The notes under the pieces are model-generated. The model ran no database searches. It saw only the letters and a program-made list of their open reading frames with translations, and had not been told where the DNA came from. Below are positions 6,079 to 12,559 of a stretch of 13,180 nt of DNA, piece by piece (the first letter of the stretch is position 1; the number at the start of each line of letters is the position of its first letter). The stretch lies in NCBI GenBank assembly GCA_046712825.1, contig JBKKCR010000169.1, forward strand, positions 1-13,180, written 5' to 3'. Made by a program: the position numbers and the translations under genes. The stretch is from DATFGK01 sp046712825. GTDB taxonomy: Bacteria > Actinomycetota > AC-67.

Positions 6079-6573
6079 CGTCAGCTGTTCCGCGCTGGGA
6101 CACGACGGTACGAACCCGTGCGCGTCGAGCACCTTCTGCAGCGTCGTATGAAGCATGTTCAGCTCGCCGGGCGTGAGGTTGTTCGTGAACCGTTCGGCGA
6201 GGCTTTCCAGGTGCCGGGGGAGCGCGACGCGGAGCGCCTCGCGCCCCTCCGGCGTCACCACCGCGTAGACCGCTCGCCGGTCGGTCGGGCACGCGGCTCG
6301 GGCAACCAGGCCGGCCGCCTCCATCCGATCGACGAGCCGGGTGACCCCGCTCTTGGAGAGCAGGACCGAGTGCGCCAGCTCCTGCATCTTCAGCCGGCTG
6401 TCGGGCGCGGACGTCAGCTGAACGAGCACTTCGAACCAGCCGAGCGGCATGCCGTGCGAGGCCATCAGGTCGGCCTCGAGAAGATCGAGCAGCAGGGAGT
6501 TCGCTTGGACCAGAGTCAGCCAAGCGGCCAAGCCCGGCTCCTCTGACCTGCTGGTTTGTGTCTTTGGGGGCAT
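6043..6573 (-). CDS. MarR-family transcriptional regulator
   Basis: A 176-aa winged-helix dimer. The DNA-binding part runs from about 62 (KMQELAHSVLLSKSGVTRLVDRMEAAGLV), with the recognition helix around SKSGVTRLVDRM, and the wing is DRRAVYAVVT (98-107). Helices at about 16-38 and 112-160 would form the dimer interface. C95, C167 and other candidate redox residues exist, but no known sensor motif is evident, so the ligand is unknown. The start at 6573 lies 6 nt after TAGGAT, and AGGA may serve as either -10 or ribosome site. The gene diverges from yceI, and both promoters are covered by palindromes of MarR type, so it probably represses itself and yceI. Confidence 0.9.
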   Translation of the reverse strand: MPPKTQTSRSEEPGLAAWLTLVQANSLLLDLLEADLMASHGMPLGWFEVLVQLTSAPDSRLKMQELAHSVLLSKSGVTRLVDRMEAAGLVARAACPTDRRAVYAVVTPEGREALRVALPRHLESLAERFTNNLTPGELNMLHTTLQKVLDAHGFVPSCPSAEQLTSADEPRETPVG

Positions 6574-6579
6574 GGAAAG

Positions 6580-6608
6580 ATCCTAGCGCGCAATAGTTGA
6601 CAGCGCAA
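6580..6608 (-). promoter_or_regulatory. Promoter of marR
   Basis: On the minus strand TTGCGC (6603-6608) and TAGGAT (6580-6585) are 17 bp apart, and the -10 lies 6 nt upstream of the marR ATG. The message would start at or next to the start codon. Operator 1 (6593-6612) covers the spacer and -35, which predicts autorepression. Confidence 0.55.
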
Positions 6609-6641
6609 CGACTTAAACGATATAGTTGCACCATCAACGAT
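6593..6641. promoter_or_regulatory. Two MarR-type operators in the marR-yceI gap
   Basis: ATAGTTG-N6-CAACGAC (6593-6612) and ATAGTTG-N6-CAACGAT (6622-6641) are directly repeated imperfect palindromes with centres 29 bp apart. In the second, the half-sites ATAGTTG and ATCGTTG (read on the other strand) differ at one base. Site 1 overlaps the yceI -35 and the marR promoter; site 2 overlaps the yceI -10 and probable transcription start. The 20-bp size fits one MarR dimer per site. Confidence 0.68.
6597..6626 (+). promoter_or_regulatory. Promoter of yceI
   Basis: Consensus TTGACA (6597-6602) and TATAGT (6621-6626) with an 18-bp spacer. Both boxes are embedded in the MarR-type operators. The start would fall near 6633, giving a leader of about 60 nt that carries AAGGAGGA (6679-6686) before the ATG at 6693. 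Confidence 0.7.
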
Positions 6642-6692
6642 TGAGTATTCAAGAGCCCGGGCCCGAGCGAGCCCGGCGAAGGAGGAAGCGAG

Positions 6693-7271
6693 ATGACGAA
6701 CCAGGCAACAGCACTACCCAAGCTTGATGGGATCGAGCTGCCACAGCCGGGCGTGTGGGAGATCGACCAGGCCCACTCCAGCGTCGGATTCGTCGCTCGC
6801 CACCTGATGGTGGGCAAGGTGCGAGGACGCTTCGAAGGATTCCAGGGCTCCGTGACGATCGGTGTCCACCCGGGACTGTCGGCCGTGAGGGCCACCATCG
6901 ATGCGGCGAGCATCAACACGGCGAACGAGCAGCGCGACGGGCATCTACGGTCGCCGGATTTCCTGGACGTCGAGAACTTCCCGACACTGCGATTCCGCAG
7001 CACCTCGGTGAAGCAGAACGGTGGGACCTCGCTGCTGATGAGCGGAGACCTGACCATCAAGGACGTCACGAAACCGGTTGACCTCGAGGTGAACTTCGAA
7101 GGCATGACATCCGACCCGTTCGGCAACACCAAGGCGGTCTTCTCGGCGGAAACCGAGATCGACCGTGAGGAGTTCGGCATCACCTGGAACCAGGCGCTCG
7201 AGACCGGCGGAGTCCTCGTCGGCAAGCGCGTCAAGATCCAGCTCGAGATCTCGACGGTCCTCAAGTCCTAA
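6693..7271 (+). CDS. yceI: YceI-family lipocalin-like protein
   Basis: A 192-aa YceI-domain protein, a beta-barrel family that binds polyisoprenoid-type lipids. The domain begins at about residue 20 with GVWEIDQAHSSVGFVARHLM (20-39), then RGRFEGFQGSV, SINTANEQRDGHLRSPDF (98-area), LTIKDVTKPVDLEV and a final FGITWNQ...LVGKRVKIQLEI. No signal peptide is present, so it should be cytoplasmic, as many actinobacterial YceI proteins are, unlike the periplasmic E. coli form. The start is fixed by the strong AAGGAGGA ribosome site. Placement opposite a MarR gene with shared operators suggests induction by a MarR ligand, possibly a lipophilic or quinone-like stressor (inference). A strong terminator follows. 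Confidence 0.92.
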   Translation: MTNQATALPKLDGIELPQPGVWEIDQAHSSVGFVARHLMVGKVRGRFEGFQGSVTIGVHPGLSAVRATIDAASINTANEQRDGHLRSPDFLDVENFPTLRFRSTSVKQNGGTSLLMSGDLTIKDVTKPVDLEVNFEGMTSDPFGNTKAVFSAETEIDREEFGITWNQALETGGVLVGKRVKIQLEISTVLKS

Positions 7272-7285
7272 CTCAAGGGATCATC

Positions 7286-7323
7286 AAGGGGGTCGGCCCC
7301 CGACGAGCGGGGCCGGCCCCTTT
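7286..7323 (+). terminator. Intrinsic terminator of yceI
   Basis: GGGGTCGGCCCC (7289-7300) pairs with GGGGCCGGCCCC (7309-7320) in a 12-bp stem with one G-U wobble and an 8-base loop. Flanking AAG/TTT extends it to 15 pairs. A short T-run (TTT, 7321-7323) follows. It lies 14 bp past the yceI stop. Confidence 0.85.
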
Positions 7324-7346
7324 GCCGTTCGCGTGGCCCTGCGCGC

Positions 7347-7352
7347 TAGCAT
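7347..7352 (+). promoter_or_regulatory. -10 element of the dehalogenase gene
   Basis: TAGCAT at 7347-7352 ends 8 nt before the ATG at 7361, and no Shine-Dalgarno sequence is visible, so the mRNA is probably leaderless. TTGCCG (7322-7327) could be a -35 at a long 19-bp spacing. Confidence 0.5.
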
Positions 7353-7360
7353 CGCCGGAT

Positions 7361-8266
7361 ATGAAGATCCTTCGGACGCCGGACGAGCGGTTCGCGAACC
7401 TCCCCGGTTACCCGTTCGAGCCGAACTACATCGAGATCGGAGCCGGGCTCCGGATGCACTACGTGGACGAAGGCCCACGCGAGGCGGATCCCGTCCTCTT
7501 GCTGCACGGCGAGCCGTCGTGGTCGTACCTGTATCGCAAGATGATCCCCGTCGTCGCCGGTGCAGGGTTCCGCGCGATCGCCCCCGACCTGATCGGCTTC
7601 GGCCGCTCCGACAAGCCAGCCGAACGCTCCGACTATTCGTACCAGTCGCACATGGACTGGCTGCACGCGTTCATCGAGGGACTCGACCTGCGACGCGCCA
7701 CCTTGTTCGGGCAGGACTGGGGCGGGCTGCTCGGACTCCGGCTCGTGGCCGAAGCGCCGGATCGCTTCGATCGCGTCGTCGCTTCAAACACGTTCCTCCC
7801 CACCGGCGATAGCGATCTCGGCGAGGCCTTCCACGCGTGGCGGAAGTTCTCGCAGGAGGCCCCGAAGCTCCCGATCGGATCGATCGTCAAAGGAGGGTGC
7901 GCGTCGGCTCCGCAAGAGATCGTCGACGCTTACAACGCCCCGTTCCCCGACGAGACCTACAAGGCCGGCGCTCGCCAGTTCCCTATGCTCGTGCCGAGTT
8001 CGCCCGACGACCCCGCTGCTCCGGCCAACCGAAAAGCATGGGAGGCCCTTCAGACATGGGACAAGCCATTCCTGACGGCGTTCGGCGACTCGGACCCGAT
8101 CACGCGCGGCGCCGATCGCGTCCTTCAGAAGTTGATCCCGGGAGCGAAGGGTCGGCCGCACGTCACGATCTCCAACGCGGGTCACTTCCTTCAGGAGGAC
8201 AAGGGCGAAGAGCTCGCCGAGATCGTTGTGGCGTTCATGCGCGACACGAGCGCCCGTTCCGGCTGA
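7361..8266 (+). CDS. Haloalkane dehalogenase (HLD-I, DhlA-like), alpha/beta hydrolase
   Basis: A 301-aa cytoplasmic alpha/beta hydrolase predicted to cleave carbon-halogen bonds, releasing alcohol and halide. HGEPSWSYLYRKMIP (49-63) carries the oxyanion-hole region. The nucleophile is D119 in GQDWGG, with W120 as first halide ligand; W160 (FHAWRKF) sits where DhlA has W175, the second halide ligand. The catalytic acid is probably D245 (FGDSDPIT) and the base H275 (NAGHFLQE). These match DhlA D124, W125, W175, D260 and H289. An ATG at 7361 is chosen over the in-frame 7322, which lies in the yceI terminator. The methyltransferase gene starts 4 bp after the stop. Another hydrolase activity, such as epoxide hydrolysis, is less likely because both Trp residues are kept. 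Confidence 0.87.
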   Translation: MKILRTPDERFANLPGYPFEPNYIEIGAGLRMHYVDEGPREADPVLLLHGEPSWSYLYRKMIPVVAGAGFRAIAPDLIGFGRSDKPAERSDYSYQSHMDWLHAFIEGLDLRRATLFGQDWGGLLGLRLVAEAPDRFDRVVASNTFLPTGDSDLGEAFHAWRKFSQEAPKLPIGSIVKGGCASAPQEIVDAYNAPFPDETYKAGARQFPMLVPSSPDDPAAPANRKAWEALQTWDKPFLTAFGDSDPITRGADRVLQKLIPGAKGRPHVTISNAGHFLQEDKGEELAEIVVAFMRDTSARSG

Positions 8267-8270
8267 GCCC

Positions 8271-9062
8271 ATGAGCCGCGCGTCCGTCGCGTGGGCCGAG
8301 GCGCTGGCCTCGTGGGCTATCCCGCCCGAGGTCATCGCCCAAGCCCCCGAGGATCCGTGGGCTTACCACGTCGGACACTTCGTCCGTGCCGCGGAGGAGG
8401 CGCTCGTGCGCGAGACGCCTTCGCTCCGGCGGGCCTTCGAAGCCCTGCCGGTCGGCGGCACCGTCCTCGACGTGGGCTGCGGTGCGGGCGCCGCGAGCCT
8501 CCCGCTCGCGCCGCCGGCGTCCTCACTTACCGGCGTTGATCAGAGCGAAGAGATGCTGCGCGCGTTCGCGGGCCGGGCGGCCGCGCTCGGGGTCGCTCAC
8601 GAAGAGATCCAGGGTCGCTGGCCCGACGTCTCGGACCGGATCCTCGGGGCAGCCGACGTCGTCGTTTGCCATCACGTGCTCTACAACGTTCCCGATCTCG
8701 GCCGGTTCGCAGAAGCGCTGAACCGCCACGCGCAGCGGAGGGTCGTGGTCGAGCTGACCGCAGAGCACCCCCGGTCGTGGGAGAGTCCCCTATGGCGCGA
8801 GCTCCACCGCATCGAGCGCCCGCTCCGGCCGACCGCCGACGACGCCGTCGAGGTTCTCTCGGACCTCGGGCTCTCGGTGTCGATCGATCGGTGGACGCGC
8901 GCGCCTTCCTTCTCGTCGGCGGAGCGCGACGAGCTGGTTGCGATGATCCGCGTCGACCTGTGCCTGAGCGCGGACCGCGACGCCGAGATCGCCCGGGTCC
9001 TCGAGGCGCATCCGCCGCCGCGTGAGCGAGGTATCGTCACCCTTTGGTGGGATGTCCGCTGA
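8271..9062 (+). CDS. Class I SAM-dependent methyltransferase
   Basis: A 263-aa methyltransferase of unknown substrate. Motif I is TVLDVGCGAG (64-73), the strand-2 acidic residue is D90 (TGVDQSEEML), and VVVCHHVLYNVPDL (130-143) is the motif-IV/post region typical of Methyltransf_11/25 proteins. Residues 150-263 lack a recognisable substrate domain. The start at 8271 lies 4 bp after the dehalogenase stop, with no clear ribosome site of its own (GGCTGAG is weak), so it is probably translated by reinitiation in one operon. Upstream in-frame starts from 8226 would overlap the dehalogenase. A link to dehalogenation is positional only. Confidence 0.85.
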   Translation: MSRASVAWAEALASWAIPPEVIAQAPEDPWAYHVGHFVRAAEEALVRETPSLRRAFEALPVGGTVLDVGCGAGAASLPLAPPASSLTGVDQSEEMLRAFAGRAAALGVAHEEIQGRWPDVSDRILGAADVVVCHHVLYNVPDLGRFAEALNRHAQRRVVVELTAEHPRSWESPLWRELHRIERPLRPTADDAVEVLSDLGLSVSIDRWTRAPSFSSAERDELVAMIRVDLCLSADRDAEIARVLEAHPPPRERGIVTLWWDVR

Positions 9063-9084
9063 GCACGAGCGACGAGCGAGAGGG

Positions 9085-9139
9085 GACCGGAGCTGAGCGT
9101 GGCCGGTAGGCCGGCGCGGCCTGGACGTAGCCGCCGGTC
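9085..9139 (+). other. Long imperfect hairpin in the 132-bp gap before the M15 gene
   Basis: GACCGG (9085-9090) pairs with CCGGTC (9134-9139). Inside, CT/AG, CGT (9098-9100)/ACG (9125-9127) and AGGCCG (9108-9113)/CGGCCT (9117-9122) can stack toward a 3-base loop. There is no U-tract. It may be a terminator of the methyltransferase operon or a structured RNA of unknown role. It matches no riboswitch consensus I know. Confidence 0.3.
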
Positions 9140-9152
9140 GGCCGGGTCTGGG

Positions 9153-9182
9153 TGTGACGCCGTAGGGCGATTTGGGTAGGTT
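9153..9182 (+). promoter_or_regulatory. Possible promoter of the M15 peptidase gene
   Basis: TGTGAC (9153-9158) and TAGGTT (9177-9182) are 18 bp apart, and the -10 lies 12 nt before the ATG at 9195, which would give a leader of only a few bases. No ribosome site is seen. The match is modest. Confidence 0.35.
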
Positions 9183-9194
9183 TTCCCAATCCCT

Positions 9195-10295
9195 ATGCAC
9201 CCAACATCAGTACAAGCACGCCTCGCTTCGCGCGTCGCTTTGGCGTGCGCCCTGCTCGCGGCCGTCTCCTGCGGAGGGCGGTTCGATCGCATCGCAAGCC
9301 CCGCGTCGCTGCTCCGGGTCGACGTCCCCTCGGGTGCAACGCGCGCGGTGCTCTCCGGCGTCCGTTCGACCGCCGGGGTGGCGCGCGTCGCCGGCTTCGC
9401 GCTCATCGACGTTCGGATCACCACCCCGACGAAGACCTCCATCAAGCTCGCGGTCGTCGATCCCGCCGAGGTCGAAGCCCTCACGGCGTCGCTCGCCGCC
9501 GATGGGTCTGCCTCGCACGCAGGCCTGCGCGGCGGCTGGCTGCTGATATCGGCATCGGATCGAGCGCACCTGGGCATAGCTGAGGGCGGCGTCGTGAAGC
9601 TGCGCGACGCACACGGGTCGGCGCACACCGTCCCGGTCGCGGATCTGACGGACGAGCTGACGGGAACCGGCGCCGTCGGCGTCGTCGCGCGTGACCGCGT
9701 CCCCTGGCTCGAGACCGGCAGGCCGACGATGCTCTTCGTGGCGGTCGCACCCGAGGCCGACCCGAGCGCCACCGCCACGGCACTGGCATCGAAGCTCAAC
9801 ACCCCGGTGAACGTCGACGGCGGCCGGCCTGCGTTCCTCACCGGCCGCGCATCTTCTCAGTTGTTCGGTTCTTTCAGCTACGTCGTCAACGGCGACGGGA
9901 CGATCCGCCAGGATCCAGGTTGGGTGAGCAGATACATCGTCCGCGCGCGTGTTCCGATCTTCGGGACGGTCACGTGTCATCGGATGATGATCTCGCAACT
10001 CGCAGCCGCGCTCGGCGAGGTCCAACGCCTCGGCCTGGCATCCGCGATCGACCTCGACCAGTACGGCGGCTGCTACGTCGCCCGCAAGATCCTCTGGGAT
10101 CCGGCGAATCCGGTGTCGATGCACGCATGGGGGCTCGCGATCGACTTCAACGTCGCCGGCAACAAGTACGGCGCGCGGCCGACGATGCACCCTCGCATCG
10201 TCGAGATCTTCCAGCGCTGGGGCTTCCGCTGGGGCGGGAACTGGCAAACGCCGGACGGGATGCACTTCGAGCTGGCCGGGCTTATCCGACGGTAG
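9195..10295 (+). CDS. M15-family peptidase lipoprotein (D-Ala-D-Ala carboxypeptidase/endolysin-like)
   Basis: A 366-aa exported zinc peptidase predicted to cut peptidoglycan stem peptides. The N-terminus has a hydrophobic core and AAVSC with C26 as the likely lipidated cysteine. The C-terminal domain (about 255-366) carries SMHAWGLAIDFN (308-319), with zinc ligands H310 and D317, and WGGNWQTPDGMHFEL (346-360), with H357 as third ligand and D354 in the catalytic-acid position, as in the M15_4 (CwlK-like) branch. Residues 30-220 are not part of M15. LSGVRSTAGVARVAGFAL, an ISASDRAHLGIAEGGVV stretch and a VVARDRVPWL ending resemble the extracytoplasmic core domain of MacB/FtsX-type permeases. C261 and C293 may form a disulfide. 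The gene is monocistronic or precedes ligB by 29 bp. Confidence 0.85.
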   Translation: MHPTSVQARLASRVALACALLAAVSCGGRFDRIASPASLLRVDVPSGATRAVLSGVRSTAGVARVAGFALIDVRITTPTKTSIKLAVVDPAEVEALTASLAADGSASHAGLRGGWLLISASDRAHLGIAEGGVVKLRDAHGSAHTVPVADLTDELTGTGAVGVVARDRVPWLETGRPTMLFVAVAPEADPSATATALASKLNTPVNVDGGRPAFLTGRASSQLFGSFSYVVNGDGTIRQDPGWVSRYIVRARVPIFGTVTCHRMMISQLAAALGEVQRLGLASAIDLDQYGGCYVARKILWDPANPVSMHAWGLAIDFNVAGNKYGARPTMHPRIVEIFQRWGFRWGGNWQTPDGMHFELAGLIRR

Positions 10296-10324
10296 TCGTC
10301 CTCGCCGCGTGCGAGGATTAGGTG

Positions 10325-11836
10325 ATGTTCCTCTCGGAAGTCGTTGCCGCCGCCGACGCGGTCGCGGCCACCGCCTCTCGTAATCAGAAGGTCTCGCTTC
10401 TGGCCGATCTCCTGCGAAGCGTTCCGCCCGGAGAGATCCCCGCCGCGGTGGGATTCCTGTCCGGCGAGCCGCGACAGGGCCGCGTGGGCATCGGCTGGGC
10501 CACGGCGTGGCGTGCCGAGTCGGCGCGGCCGGCGCAGCAGGCGACGTTGACGATCGCCGACCTGGACTCGTTCTTCGATCGGATCCTCGAGACGATAGGC
10601 AAGGGTTCGGCGAGAGCGCGCTCCGATCTCGTCGCGGATCTGCTCCGCCGGGCGACCGCTCGGGAGATCGATTTCATCCGCCGGCTGTTCGTCGGCGAGA
10701 TGCGGCACGGCGCCCTCGAAGGTGTCGTCGCCGAAGCCGTCGCGAAGGCGGCCGACGTGCCCTCGGCGGTGGTGCGTCGCGCGGCGATGTTGTCGGGCGA
10801 TCTTGGCCGGACGGCGGCGGTTGCGTTGACCGAAGGCGAGGCCGGGCTCGGAGCGTTCGGGCTCGAGGTGCTGCGGCCGGTCCAGCCGATGCTCGCATCG
10901 ACCGCCGACGATCCCGCCGCGGCGCTCGCGATCACCGGTCTCGCGTCGGTCGAGTGGAAGCTCGACGGGATACGGATCCAGGTGCACCGCTCCGGCGACG
11001 AGGTACGCGCGTTCACGCGCAACCTCAACGACGTAACCGACCGCATGCCGGAGGTCGCCGACCTCGTCCGAGCGATGCCCGAGAAGACGCTGGTGCTCGA
11101 CGGCGAGGCCATCGTGCTCGACGCGGACGAACGCCCCCACCTGTTCCAGGACACGATGAGTCGCGTCGGTCGGCGAACCGGCGAGCATGAGGCGGCGCTC
11201 GTCCCGTGGTTCTTCGACGTGCTGGTCGCCGGCGACGAGCAGCTGCTCGATGCTCCGCTCTCCGAACGCCGTGCTGCGCTCGAGCGTGTGGCGGGGGAGT
11301 GGCGCGTCCCGTCGATCGTCACTGAGGACGCCGAGGAGGCGCAGCGGTTCCTCGACGCGGCCATCGAGGCCGGACACGAGGGCTTGATGGTGAAGGCGGT
11401 CGGCTCCACGTATCAAGCCGGGCGACGCGGCAAGTCGTGGATCAAGGTGAAACCGGCGAAGACCCTCGACCTGGTCGTGCTCGCGGCCGAGTGGGGGCAC
11501 GGCAGGCGACGCGGCCGGCTATCGAACCTGCACCTCGGCGCGCGAGATCCCGGGGGCGGCTTCGTGATGGTCGGCAAGACTTTCAAAGGTATGACCGACG
11601 AGACGCTCGCCTGGCAGACCGCTCGCCTCCAAGAGATCGAGACGTCCCGCGAAGGGATCACCGTGTGGGTCCGGCCGGAGCTCGTGGTCGAGATCGAGCT
11701 CGACGGCGTGCAGTCCTCGAGGAAGTATCCCGGCGGCGTCGCGCTGCGGTTCGCGCGGCTGAAGCGCTACCGGCCCGACAGGACGGTCGCGGACGCCGAT
11801 ACCATCGACGCCGTGAGAGCCCTTCTTCAGAGATGA
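10325..11836 (+). CDS. ligB: ATP-dependent DNA ligase (LigB type)
   Basis: A 503-aa nick-sealing ligase. Residues 1-205 form an alpha-helical DNA-binding domain, followed by adenylation and OB domains. Numbering from the ATG at 10325: motif I EWKLDGIR with the AMP-accepting K212, motif Ia FTRNLND (230-236), motif III VLDGEAI (257-263), motif IV EGLMVK (352-357), motif V KSWIKVKP (370-377), and the C-terminal FARLKRYRPDR for motif VI. No polymerase, primase or nuclease domain is attached, so this is a stand-alone LigB rather than LigD. GAGG lies 8 bp before this ATG; the GTG three bases earlier is an equal alternative. The stop overlaps the next start (ATGA). Role is auxiliary repair, as NAD-dependent LigA normally replicates DNA. 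Confidence 0.93.
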   Translation: MFLSEVVAAADAVAATASRNQKVSLLADLLRSVPPGEIPAAVGFLSGEPRQGRVGIGWATAWRAESARPAQQATLTIADLDSFFDRILETIGKGSARARSDLVADLLRRATAREIDFIRRLFVGEMRHGALEGVVAEAVAKAADVPSAVVRRAAMLSGDLGRTAAVALTEGEAGLGAFGLEVLRPVQPMLASTADDPAAALAITGLASVEWKLDGIRIQVHRSGDEVRAFTRNLNDVTDRMPEVADLVRAMPEKTLVLDGEAIVLDADERPHLFQDTMSRVGRRTGEHEAALVPWFFDVLVAGDEQLLDAPLSERRAALERVAGEWRVPSIVTEDAEEAQRFLDAAIEAGHEGLMVKAVGSTYQAGRRGKSWIKVKPAKTLDLVVLAAEWGHGRRRGRLSNLHLGARDPGGGFVMVGKTFKGMTDETLAWQTARLQEIETSREGITVWVRPELVVEIELDGVQSSRKYPGGVALRFARLKRYRPDRTVADADTIDAVRALLQR

Positions 11837-12339
11837 ACGCGACGATGATCGTCCGGCCGTGCGTGGAGGCCGATCTCGAGCAGCTCAACGAGATCTACAA
11901 CCATTACGTCGCATACTCGGCGGCGACGTTCGATCTCGACCCGATCCCGATGGACGTGCGGAAGGAGTGGTTCTCCAAGTACGCGGAGACCGGCCCGCAC
12001 CGGCTCTTCGTTGCGGTCGAGGGCGACACGGTGCTCGGGTACGCCGACTCGCACCAGGTCCGTCTCAAGCCCGCGTACATCACCTCGGTCGAGACGAGCG
12101 TCTACTTGCTCCCGGCCGCCACCGGCCGCGGGATCGGCACCGCGCTCTACGAAGCGCTCTTCGAAGCGCTCGCCGCCGAAGACGTCCACCGCGCCTACGC
12201 GGCCATTACCGACATCCCGAACCCCGCTTCGGTCGCGCTGCACGAGCGGTTCGGCTTCCACTACGTCGGCACGTTCCACGAGCAGGGACGCAAGTTCGGC
12301 CGCTACTGGGACGTTCCGTGGTTCGAGAAAGAGCTCTGA
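11833..12339 (+). CDS. GNAT N-acetyltransferase, phosphinothricin acetyltransferase-like
   Basis: A 168-aa acetyl-CoA-dependent N-acetyltransferase. MIVRPCVEADLEQLNEIYNH (5-24) and SAATFDLDP (29-37) are characteristic of the Bar/Pat/MddA group. SVETSVYLLP (85-94) contains the core strand with E87, ATGRGIGTAL (96-105) is the pyrophosphate-binding loop, and GFHYVGTFHEQGRKFGRYWD (141-160) near the end matches the family's closing motif. Homologues acetylate phosphinothricin, methionine sulfoximine/sulfone or other small amines, so true herbicide resistance is not implied. The ATG at 11833 overlaps the ligase stop by 4 bp; an internal ATG at 11845 is possible. It is translationally coupled to ligB, although their jobs seem unrelated. 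Confidence 0.88.
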   Translation: MNATMIVRPCVEADLEQLNEIYNHYVAYSAATFDLDPIPMDVRKEWFSKYAETGPHRLFVAVEGDTVLGYADSHQVRLKPAYITSVETSVYLLPAATGRGIGTALYEALFEALAAEDVHRAYAAITDIPNPASVALHERFGFHYVGTFHEQGRKFGRYWDVPWFEKEL

Positions 12340-12349
12340 CCTTCTCCGG

Positions 12350-12559
12350 ATGCCCGAGCGCAACCGCGTCTCGCCGTTCGGTGAGATCGTCGCGATCGAG
12401 CAGCGCGGCCTGTTCATGGGCAACCGCGGCTCGATCCACCACGGTCATGCGATCGTCCGGCCGGCCACCGGGAACGCGGGTGTCCTGACGCCGGACGCAA
12501 CGGTGGAGGTTCTACGACACGGGTACCGGCCGGTGCTGCACCCGACCGCCGGGAGCTAG
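12350..12559 (+). CDS. Short conserved-looking hypothetical protein (69 aa)
   Basis: The ORF starts 10 bp after the GNAT stop and ends with a 4-bp overlap against the convergent minus-strand gene, so it fills the gap neatly. The N-terminal half, RNRVSPFGEIVAIEQRGLFM followed by GNRG, resembles the start of an uncharacterised bacterial family whose members, from memory, are longer and have a cysteine-bearing GHRPC segment near the end. Here the product stops after GYRPVLHPTAGS with no cysteine. It may be a shortened relative or a decayed copy. No ribosome site is evident, so translation probably depends on the upstream gene. No function can be given. Confidence 0.5.
   Translation: MPERNRVSPFGEIVAIEQRGLFMGNRGSIHHGHAIVRPATGNAGVLTPDATVEVLRHGYRPVLHPTAGS

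Noticed and set aside
5924..7264. 446-codon open frame on the minus strand across fpg end, marR and yceI
   Set aside because: Out of frame with marR, antisense to yceI, and crosses the promoter region; no family resemblance.
9063..9194. c-di-AMP (ydaO) or other known riboswitch before the cell-wall peptidase
   Set aside because: The conserved core sequences of ydaO, TPP and cobalamin riboswitches are absent; only generic pairing is seen.
10073..11500. 475-codon open frame on the minus strand across ligB
   Set aside because: Antisense shadow typical of high-GC DNA. It is Arg/Asp/His rich with no recognisable domain, while the plus strand has all ligase motifs.
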